Shown here one piece after another: positions 13,669-19,498 of a DNA stretch of 36,267 bases (position 1 is its first letter; each line of letters starts with the position of its first letter). Below the pieces are notes generated by a model. It was not told the origin of the DNA, did not search any database, and saw nothing but the letters and a program-made list of their open reading frames with translations. The translations under genes were made by a program, and so were the position numbers. Origin of the DNA: JACCZR01 sp035296565 (GTDB lineage Bacteria > Actinomycetota > Thermoleophilia > Solirubrobacterales > Thermoleophilaceae); the NCBI GenBank assembly GCA_035296565.1, contig DATHAQ010000001.1:1-36267 (forward strand), in the 5' to 3' direction.

Positions 13669-14550
13669 CTACGCGCTGCGCGCCAGCGCCTCGGAGGCCA
13701 CGTCGGCGACCTCGGTGGGGTTGCGCCCCACGCGCACTCCCTTGGCCTCCAGGGCCTCGGCCTTCGCAGCCGCGGTGCCCTTTGAGCCGCTGACGATCGC
13801 GCCGGCGTGCCCCATGGTCTTGCCGGGGGGCGCGGTGAAGCCCGCGATGTAGGCGATCACGGGCTTTGAGACGTTGTCGGCGATGTACTCGGCGGTGCGC
13901 TCCTCCTCGTCCCCGCCGATCTCGCCGCACATGACGATCAGCTCGGTCTCCGGGTCTTGCTCGAACTCGGCGATCACGTCGATGAACGAGGAGCCCACGA
14001 CCGGGTCGCCGCCGATGCCCACGATGGTGGAGTTGCCGAAGCCGCGCTGGGCCAGCTCGTTACCGATCTGGTAGGTCAGCGTGCCGCTGCGCGAGACCAG
14101 GCCGACACCGCCCTCGGAGAAGAAGTGGGCGGGGATGATCCCCACGTTGGCCTTCGCCGGGGAGAGGATCCCTGGGCAGTTGGGGCCGACCAGCCGCGTG
14201 GCGTCCGTGCGCTTGAGGTGGGTGTACACCCGGAGCATGTCGTGTGCGGGGATGCCCTCGGTGATGCAGATGACGAGCTCGATGCCGGCATCGGCGGCCT
14301 CGAGGATCGAGTCGGCGGCGAAGCGCGGCGGGACGAAGACCATCGCCGTGTTGGCGCCGGCCTCCTTGACCGCGTCGTGGACGGTGTTGAACACAGGCAC
14401 GCCCTCGACGTCCTGCCCGCCCTTCCCGGGCGTGACCCCGGCCACCAGGTCGGTGCCGTAGCGGCGGTTGTTCAGACCGTGGAAGGAGCCCTCGCGGCCG
14501 GTCAGGCCGGCGACGACCAGCTTCGTCTCGCTGTCGACGAGGATCGCCAT
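13669..14550 (-). CDS. sucD: Succinate-CoA ligase (ADP/GTP-forming) subunit alpha
   Basis: The alpha subunit carries CoA binding and the phosphohistidine of succinyl-CoA synthetase, the substrate-level phosphorylation step of the TCA cycle. The 293-residue protein has VVAGLTGREGSFHGLNNRRYG, VNTVHDAV-type CoA-site residues, CITEGIPAHDM, LVGPNCPGILSP, SRSGTLTYQ, GIGGDPVVGSSFIDV and the active-site His248 in GHAGAI. The length is normal. Its ATG overlaps the sucC stop by one base (TAATG), so the subunits are translated together. A hairpin follows the stop. Confidence 0.97.
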   Translation of the reverse strand: MAILVDSETKLVVAGLTGREGSFHGLNNRRYGTDLVAGVTPGKGGQDVEGVPVFNTVHDAVKEAGANTAMVFVPPRFAADSILEAADAGIELVICITEGIPAHDMLRVYTHLKRTDATRLVGPNCPGILSPAKANVGIIPAHFFSEGGVGLVSRSGTLTYQIGNELAQRGFGNSTIVGIGGDPVVGSSFIDVIAEFEQDPETELIVMCGEIGGDEEERTAEYIADNVSKPVIAYIAGFTAPPGKTMGHAGAIVSGSKGTAAAKAEALEAKGVRVGRNPTEVADVASEALARSA

Positions 14551-15770
14551 TACTCGGCCCCCGCCTCGGGGTCGGCGCTGGCGCCCGCTCCGGCCGGGGG
14601 GCCGGGCTGCTCGGCGCCCTCGGGGGGCGGGTCGCCCGCCAGCTCCACCGCGCGCGAGGCGGCGTCGAGCATCGTCTTCTCGACGTGCACATTGGGCAGG
14701 ACGGCGTCGGCCAGCAGCTTGCGCCCATCCTCGTCGTTGGTGCCATCCAGGCGAACGACGAAGGGCACGGAGATGTCGAGGGAACCGAAGGCGGTGATCA
14801 GGCCGTTGGCCACCTCGTCGCAGCGTGTGATGCCGCCGAAGATGTTGAACAGGACCGCGGTGACCTTGGGGTCGGAGAGGATGACCTCGACCGCATTGGT
14901 GATCTCCTCGGCCTTCGACCCTCCGCCGGCGTCGAGGAAGTTGGCGGGGCGGCCGCCCGCCTGAGCCACCACGTCCAACGTGCTCATCACGAGCCCGGCG
15001 CCGTTCCCCAGGATGCCGACGTTGCCGTCCAGCTTCACGTAGGTCAGGCCCCGCTCGCGGGCCATGCGCTCCTGGGGATCCTCGCCGCCGGAGTTGCGCA
15101 GCTCCGCGGTCTCGGCGTGGCGGTAGAGGGCGTTGCCATCGACCGTCACCTTGGCGTCCAGCGCGACGACCTTGCGGTCGCCGGTGACCAGCAGCGGATT
15201 GACCTCCACCAGCATCGCGTCCTCTTCGATGAACGCCTGGTAGAGGCGCTCGAGCAGCGCGCCGACCGGGCGGATGACGTCCTCGGCGATCCCGGCTTCG
15301 AAGGCCAGCCGGCGCCCGTGGAAGGCCTGGAAGCCCACCAGCGGGTCGACGTGCAGGCGGGCCATCGCGTTGGGGTCCTTCTCGGCGATCTCCTCGACCT
15401 CCATGCCGCCCATGCGCGAGAGCATCACCATCGGCTTCTTTGCGCCGCGGTCGAAGATCACGGCGGCGTAGTACTCCTCGGCGATGTCCGAGGCCTTCTC
15501 CACGTAGAGCTCGTGAACGGTGAAGCCCCGGATGTCCATGCCGATGATCGCCGCGGCGTGGCGCTCGGCCTCGTCGCGGTCCTTCGCCAGCTTGATCCCG
15601 CCGGCCTTGCCACGGCCGCCGATTAGCACCTGGGCCTTGATCACGACCGGGTAGCCCAGCTCGTCGGCCGCCGCCACGGCGTTCTCCACGCTGGTGGCGG
15701 CCTTCCCGTCGGGAATCGGCACGCCGTGGCGCGCGAACAGCTGCTTGCCCTGGTACTCGAGCAGGTCCAT
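14550..15770 (-). CDS. sucC: Succinate-CoA ligase (ADP/GTP-forming) subunit beta
   Basis: The beta subunit has the ATP-grasp fold and binds nucleotide and succinate. It begins MDLLEYQGKQLFARHGVPIP, the standard start, then VVIKAQVLIGGRGKAGGIK, EEDAMLVEVNPLLV, ALDAKVTVDGNALYRH, NGAGLVMSTLDVV, FLDAGGGSKAEEI and FNIFGGITRCDEVA. At 406 residues it is slightly long because of a Pro/Gly/Ala-rich tail of about 25 residues after the last helix, which is probably disordered. The ATG at 15770 follows TAGACT with a 10-nt spacing, so the leader is very short. The frame remains open upstream to 15896, but the conserved start is clear. sucD follows with a one-base overlap. Confidence 0.97.
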   Translation of the reverse strand: MDLLEYQGKQLFARHGVPIPDGKAATSVENAVAAADELGYPVVIKAQVLIGGRGKAGGIKLAKDRDEAERHAAAIIGMDIRGFTVHELYVEKASDIAEEYYAAVIFDRGAKKPMVMLSRMGGMEVEEIAEKDPNAMARLHVDPLVGFQAFHGRRLAFEAGIAEDVIRPVGALLERLYQAFIEEDAMLVEVNPLLVTGDRKVVALDAKVTVDGNALYRHAETAELRNSGGEDPQERMARERGLTYVKLDGNVGILGNGAGLVMSTLDVVAQAGGRPANFLDAGGGSKAEEITNAVEVILSDPKVTAVLFNIFGGITRCDEVANGLITAFGSLDISVPFVVRLDGTNDEDGRKLLADAVLPNVHVEKTMLDAASRAVELAGDPPPEGAEQPGPPAGAGASADPEAGAE

Positions 15771-15780
15771 CGCGGCGGCG

Positions 15781-15786
15781 AGTCTA
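15781..15786 (-). promoter_or_regulatory. -10 element of sucC
   Basis: TAGACT on the minus strand (15786-15781) ends 10 nt before the sucC ATG. It predicts a leader of only about 3-4 nt. There is no Shine-Dalgarno in this space. Confidence 0.45.
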
Positions 15787-15831
15787 CGCAGCGCGGCCGG
15801 CCCCGGACGAGAGAGCAGACCCGTCCACTCG

Positions 15832-15858
15832 AAAAAAAATCGCTCAGGCGGCTGAGCG
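15832..15858 (-). terminator. Terminator-like hairpin upstream of sucC (copy 3 of the CGCTCAG family)
   Basis: CGCTCAG (15841-15847) pairs with CTGAGCG (15852-15858) around GCGG. On the minus strand it is followed by A and eight T residues (15839-15832), the best terminator signature in the window. It points towards sucC but lies between two divergent genes, upstream of the sucC -10 element, so no annotated gene feeds into it. It may block antisense or upstream transcription entering sucCD. Confidence 0.7.
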
Positions 15859-15919
15859 TTCTCCGAAGCGGCGCCCGGCGTCCGGGTGGCCCCCAAACCC
15901 CCTAAACTGCGCGACCTTC

Positions 15920-16603
15920 ATGGCCCTTCCTAAGAAGATCGAGTTCGTGACCTTCGATTGCTACGGCACCCTGATCGACTGGGAAACGGGGGTCTTCGAG
16001 GCCTTCCAGAAGGAGGCCAGCCGCGACGGGTTCACGCTCGACCGCGACGAGCTGATCCCGCGTTTCATCGAGATCCAGCGCGATATCCAGCGCGGCTCCT
16101 ACGAGCTGTACGCCGAGGTGCTGCGCCGGGCCGCGGTCCGGGTGGCCGGCGAGCTCGGCTGGGAGCTCGAGCCCTCGCGCTCGAACTTTCTGCCCGACTC
16201 GGTGCCGAGGTGGCTGCCCTTCCGGGAGACCAACGCCCAACTCGAGCGCTTCGCCAAGAAGTACGAGACGGGCATCCTCTCCAACATCGACGACAAGCTG
16301 CTGGGGGCCACCCGCCGCCACTTCCGCGCGGACTTCGACCTCGTGGTCACCGCCCAGCAGGTGCGCTCCTACAAGCCCGACCCCGCTCACTTCAAGGAGT
16401 GCGCGAGGCGGATCGAGGCCCGCAAGAAGCGCTGGGTGCACATCGCCAGCGGCTTCCCGACCGACGTGGAGCCCTGCCTCAAGCAGAAGATCCCCGTCAT
16501 CTGGGTCAACCGCCGCGGCGAGCCCCTGGAGAGCGGCCAGAAGAAGCCCACCGCGGAGGTCAAGACGTTCCGCGAGGCGGCCAAGCTGCTCGGCGCCGCC
16601 TAG
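15920..16603 (+). CDS. HAD-superfamily hydrolase, haloacid dehalogenase type II-like
   Basis: A 227-residue cytosolic HAD hydrolase. Motif I is TFDCYGTLIDW with nucleophile Asp13, motif II is in GILSNIDDKLL, the motif III lysine is in RSYKPDPAHF, and motif IV residues are in HIASGFPTDVEP. The DCYGTLIDWE segment and the overall length are characteristic of the L-2-haloacid dehalogenase group, which also contains many phosphatases. The substrate cannot be fixed from sequence. A TAAACT hexamer (15903-15908) ends 11 nt before the ATG, so the leader would be about 4-5 nt. It diverges from sucC; 44 bp later the MBL gene starts with its own -10 element. Confidence 0.85.
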   Translation: MALPKKIEFVTFDCYGTLIDWETGVFEAFQKEASRDGFTLDRDELIPRFIEIQRDIQRGSYELYAEVLRRAAVRVAGELGWELEPSRSNFLPDSVPRWLPFRETNAQLERFAKKYETGILSNIDDKLLGATRRHFRADFDLVVTAQQVRSYKPDPAHFKECARRIEARKKRWVHIASGFPTDVEPCLKQKIPVIWVNRRGEPLESGQKKPTAEVKTFREAAKLLGAA

Positions 16604-16634
16604 GCCAGGCGCCGAAATGGCCCCAGCGGGCCAG

Positions 16635-16640
16635 TAGCCT
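16635..16640 (+). promoter_or_regulatory. -10 element of the MBL-fold gene
   Basis: TAGCCT ends 7 nt before the GTG at 16648, with no Shine-Dalgarno between them. This predicts a leaderless mRNA and supports the GTG as the true start although the frame is open far upstream. Confidence 0.6.
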
Positions 16641-16647
16641 CGCCGCG

Positions 16648-17427
16648 GTGCGCGCCGTGGCTCTCCACGAGGACGTGCTGGTTCTCACCTCGCGGCTGTG
16701 GCAGACCAACGCAACCGCCCTGAGGGCCGGAGGCGAGTGCATGCTGCTCGACGCTCCCTACTTCCCCGACGAGCTGGAGATGCTGCCCGGCGTCCTGGGC
16801 CAGGCCGGCTTTCGCCCCGACGCGCTGCTGGCCACCCACGCCGACTACGACCATCTGCTCGCCCGACTGCCGTTCCCCGACCTGCCGCTCGGGGTCGGAG
16901 AGACGACGATGGAGCGCATCCGCGCCCAGCCCGGCGAGGCTCAGCGCGAGCTGCGCGAGGAGGACGCTCGCAACTACGTGACGCGCGGCCGCCCGCTGGG
17001 CCTGGGCGGCGTGCGCGCGCTTCCGGTCCCCGGCAAGTTGGAGCTGGGCTCGGGCGGCGATGAGCTCGAGCTCCACCCGGCCGAGGGGCATGCGCCGGAC
17101 GGCACCGCGGTGTTCATGCCCTCCGCCGCGGTGCTTGTCTGCGGCGACTACCTGTCCGACGTCGAGATCCCTCTGATCGCGGCGGCGGGTTCGCTGCCCG
17201 CCTACCGCTCGACCCTGGAGCGTCTCGAGCCGCTGGTCCGCCGCGCGGCTTCGATGGTGCCAGGGCACGGCTCGCCGCAGACCCGCGAGGGGGCGCTGGG
17301 ACTGCTGGAGGCCGACGTCGCCTACCTGGCGGCGCTGGAGGCCGGCCGGGAGGAGCTGCCCCGCGGCCGTGACACCTCGCGCCAGCGCGAGATCCACGCC
17401 GACAATGTGCTCAAGCATGCGAGCTGA
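16648..17427 (+). CDS. MBL-fold metallo-hydrolase with variant HxDxDH motif
   Basis: A 259-residue protein of the metallo-beta-lactamase fold. The expected HxHxDH metal motif reads HADYDH (64-69), so the second histidine is Asp66. Other metal-site residues look intact: His in AEGHAPDGTAVF, Asp in LVCGDYLSD and His in MVPGHGSP. The order and spacing match MBL hydrolases. I chose the GTG at 16648 because the domain begins there and a TAGCCT hexamer ends 7 nt upstream; the frame extends further 5' through the HAD gene, but only as an out-of-frame shadow. The substrate is unknown. It ends 41 bp before the convergent cyclase gene. Confidence 0.83.
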   Translation: MRAVALHEDVLVLTSRLWQTNATALRAGGECMLLDAPYFPDELEMLPGVLGQAGFRPDALLATHADYDHLLARLPFPDLPLGVGETTMERIRAQPGEAQRELREEDARNYVTRGRPLGLGGVRALPVPGKLELGSGGDELELHPAEGHAPDGTAVFMPSAAVLVCGDYLSDVEIPLIAAAGSLPAYRSTLERLEPLVRRAASMVPGHGSPQTREGALGLLEADVAYLAALEAGREELPRGRDTSRQREIHADNVLKHAS

Positions 17428-17468
17428 GCGGGACGACTTTGCGTCCGTGCTGATCCTGCTCCGGCCGG

Positions 17469-18707
17469 CTAGCGTCCTTCGCGTGCGCCCGCAGCCAGGG
17501 ACGTGACGGGGATCGCCGCGGCGTCTCGCAGGGCCTTCTCCGGGACGCCCTCGATCTCGCCCACTAGCTCGTAGACCAGCCCGTCGGGGTCCACCCCGAG
17601 GGCCGTCGCGTCATCGTGCCCGAGCCGTTCCACCAGGTCCTTGGAGGCCAGCAGCTGGCCGTCGCGGGCCGTCTGCTGGATGCGGGCGCAATCGTTCACG
17701 ACATCGCCGAGCGCGGTGACCTCGAGCCGCCCCCCGGTGACCACCTGGCCCATGTAGAGCGCGCCGCCCCAGTGCAGGCCCACGTTGATGCGGTAGCCCG
17801 AGAGGTCGAGCAGGTCCGCATCGTCGGCCAGCGCGGCCGCGGCCTCGTAGGCCGCGCGGGGCAGCTCGCGCGCCGCCTCCACGGCGGCCCGTGCCGCGCG
17901 GGAGACGCTGCCGAGGTCGTCCTCGAGGAAGAAGGCGGTGACGCCGTCGCCCGCGTGCTTGCCCACGATTCCGAGCCGGCGAACGATGACGTCGTCGATG
18001 GCGGTGGTGGCGGCTCGCACCAGGCGGAAGTAGGCCGCGCTGGGCAGTCGGCGTGACAGGTCTGTGGAGGACTGCAGGTCGGCGAAGAGGATCGCCGCGC
18101 GGCGGCGCCCGGGATCGGCCAACCGCGCCATGCGCGCGAACATGTCCCGATCCCCGCGCGTGACCATGAGCAGGATCGAGGCGGGCAGGTCCGGGGCGTA
18201 GAGCAGGGCCGTGCCCAGCAGCCGGCCGTCGGGAGCCCGCAGCCTGATGCCCACATAGCCGATCTCCACCGGCGGCAGGTCTCCCTGCACGAAGCGCACC
18301 GAGGAGACCCACAGCGGCTGCGCGCCGCCCGGCTCGAGCTCCGGCAGGGCTGCGACGATCGCCGCCCGCTCCTGCTCGCTGAGGTTGGGCGACAGGCTGT
18401 CGATCACCTCCTGAACCCCGCCCTCGGCGTCGGCGACGACCCAGCTCAGCATGTCCGCCGACCAGCGGACGACATCCTCCGCCACCAGGGCGCCGCGCCA
18501 GACCTCCGCGGCGAGCGTCTCCTGCAGTCGCCGGCCATAGCCCAACGCCTCCTCGTCCCACTCGGAGAGCAGGCGTTTCTGCTCCTCGGAGACCCAGCGC
18601 ATGCGCCACTCGGCGTCGAAGACCGTGGCCGCGAGACCGGTGTGGCCCAGCTCGTCGATCACCTGATCGAGTGAGGCGGCGGTGACCTGTGGCGTGGGCG
18701 AGCCCAC
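17469..18707 (-). CDS. Class III adenylate/guanylate cyclase with N-terminal sensor-like region
   Basis: A 412-residue soluble protein. Residues about 14-190 form a sensor-like region of unclear family (VFDAEWRMRWVSEEQKRLLSEW recalls a PAS start). The class III cyclase domain begins at about 203. The metal aspartates are Asp210 (ILFADLQSST) and Asp254 (GKHAGDGVTAFF), the transition-state pair is Asn338 and Arg342 (GDVVNDCARIQ), and the purine-recognition lysine is Lys250. The usual partner Asp of Lys250 aligns with Thr331, which is the class IIIb pattern. All catalytic residues are present, so it is probably active, likely on ATP. The GTG at 18707 follows TACCTT by 6 nt (leaderless). Divergent from the DM13 gene. 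Confidence 0.87.
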   Translation of the reverse strand: MGSPTPQVTAASLDQVIDELGHTGLAATVFDAEWRMRWVSEEQKRLLSEWDEEALGYGRRLQETLAAEVWRGALVAEDVVRWSADMLSWVVADAEGGVQEVIDSLSPNLSEQERAAIVAALPELEPGGAQPLWVSSVRFVQGDLPPVEIGYVGIRLRAPDGRLLGTALLYAPDLPASILLMVTRGDRDMFARMARLADPGRRRAAILFADLQSSTDLSRRLPSAAYFRLVRAATTAIDDVIVRRLGIVGKHAGDGVTAFFLEDDLGSVSRAARAAVEAARELPRAAYEAAAALADDADLLDLSGYRINVGLHWGGALYMGQVVTGGRLEVTALGDVVNDCARIQQTARDGQLLASKDLVERLGHDDATALGVDPDGLVYELVGEIEGVPEKALRDAAAIPVTSLAAGAREGR

Positions 18708-18713
18708 GGTGAG

Positions 18714-18719
18714 AAGGTA
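18714..18719 (-). promoter_or_regulatory. -10 element of the cyclase gene
   Basis: TACCTT on the minus strand (18719-18714) ends 6 nt before the GTG at 18707. On the opposite strand the same TA begins TAACGC, which lacks the last T and lies too close to the DM13 ATG, so this divergent pair shows only half of the shared -10 pattern. Confidence 0.5.
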
Positions 18720-18724
18720 ACGCC

Positions 18725-19030
18725 ATGGCCCGCGCGCTGGCGGCGCCGGCGGTGGTGCTCGTGCTGGCCGGCGGCTTCTATCTCATCTCGCCGCAACCTG
18801 CACACCGGCGGGCTGGTGGCGGCGCCGGGGGCCTGCGGATCTACATGACGGCGGGCGTCCCGAGTTCGGACGGCGACGTGAAGGACTTCGTGGAGCTTGC
18901 GCCGCTGAAGGGCACGAAGGGCAACCAGCAGTACAGGCTGCCGCGCAGTCTCGACCTCGAGCGCTACCGGACGGTGGTGATCTGGTGCGTGCCGTTCACG
19001 ACGCGCATCGCACAGGCGGTGCTGCGCTAG
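18725..19030 (+). CDS. Small DM13-domain protein with membrane anchor
   Basis: A 101-residue protein with an N-terminal hydrophobic segment (about 5-22) that may be a membrane anchor or signal peptide. The C-terminal half matches the end of the DM13 domain, an extracellular domain proposed to act in redox or electron transfer: ELAPLKGTKGNQQYRLP, then YRTVVIWCVPFTTRIAQAVL with the conserved cysteine. The usual first part of DM13, with its conserved GPDLxVYL strand, is reduced to GLRIYMTAG, so the domain is short or diverged. GAGAAGG lies 8 nt before the ATG and could act as Shine-Dalgarno. The stop is shared in CTAG with the convergent thioesterase gene. Confidence 0.72.
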   Translation: MARALAAPAVVLVLAGGFYLISPQPAHRRAGGGAGGLRIYMTAGVPSSDGDVKDFVELAPLKGTKGNQQYRLPRSLDLERYRTVVIWCVPFTTRIAQAVLR

Positions 19031-19473
19031 GACTTCGCGCGCACGTGCCAGCTCACGGTCATCCCGGCCACGACCGTGCCCTCGGCGTCGGCAAGCTCCA
19101 CCTCGATCGGAAACTCGACGCGGCCGTCGGAGTCCAGCGCTCCGAGGAGCTCGTCCTTCTCGCGGCTCAGCCGGCCGGTGGCGGTGATGGGACCATTGGC
19201 GAGCTTGCGGTAGTCGATCTCGGCCGACTTCGCCAGCGGCGTGATCTCGCCCATGCGCTCGGCGAAGGCACCGATGAAGGCGCCGCCCGACGCGGCCTCT
19301 CCGGCCGCGAACAGGGCGGCCGCGTGCTGTGAGCCGACGTGGTTGAGCAGGTGGCCGCCCTCCGGCAGCCGCACGACGCCGACGCCGTCGGCGACCTCGA
19401 CCATCTCCAAGCCGACGTGCTGGTTGAAGGGGATCGCCTGCTCGTAGCCCGCCCGTACCGCCTCGTAATCCAT
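19027..19473 (-). CDS. Hotdog-fold thioesterase (DUF4442/PaaI-like)
   Basis: A 148-residue protein with a single hotdog fold. The conserved catalytic-region segment is NHVGSQHAAALFAAGEAASG, followed by ITPLAKSAEIDYRKLANGPITATGRL and a C-terminal strand VVAGMTVSWHVRAK. This resembles DUF4442 and PaaI-type acyl-CoA thioesterases, in which the Asn-His and a later Glu act in thioester hydrolysis. The acyl substrate is not determinable. I chose the ATG at 19473, which follows TAGGGT by 8 nt; the frame continues upstream inside the PHP gene without homology. It diverges from the PHP gene and ends in a CTAG shared with the DM13 gene. Confidence 0.8.
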   Translation of the reverse strand: MDYEAVRAGYEQAIPFNQHVGLEMVEVADGVGVVRLPEGGHLLNHVGSQHAAALFAAGEAASGGAFIGAFAERMGEITPLAKSAEIDYRKLANGPITATGRLSREKDELLGALDSDGRVEFPIEVELADAEGTVVAGMTVSWHVRAKS

Positions 19474-19481
19474 GGCGGGTG

Positions 19482-19491
19482 ACCCTACACT
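19482..19491. promoter_or_regulatory. Bidirectional -10 decamer, thioesterase / PHP gene
   Basis: The decamer ACCCTACACT contains TAGGGT on the minus strand (ending 8 nt before ATG 19473) and TACACT on the plus strand (ending 7 nt before ATG 19499), sharing TA at 19486-19487. The whole divergent region is 25 bp, with no Shine-Dalgarno for either gene. Confidence 0.68.
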
Positions 19492-19498
19492 CGCCACG

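Noticed and set aside
15958..16647. Long 5' extension of the MBL-fold frame through the HAD gene
   Set aside because: The HAD frame has conserved motifs, the extension does not, and a -10 hexamer ends 7 nt before the GTG at 16648.
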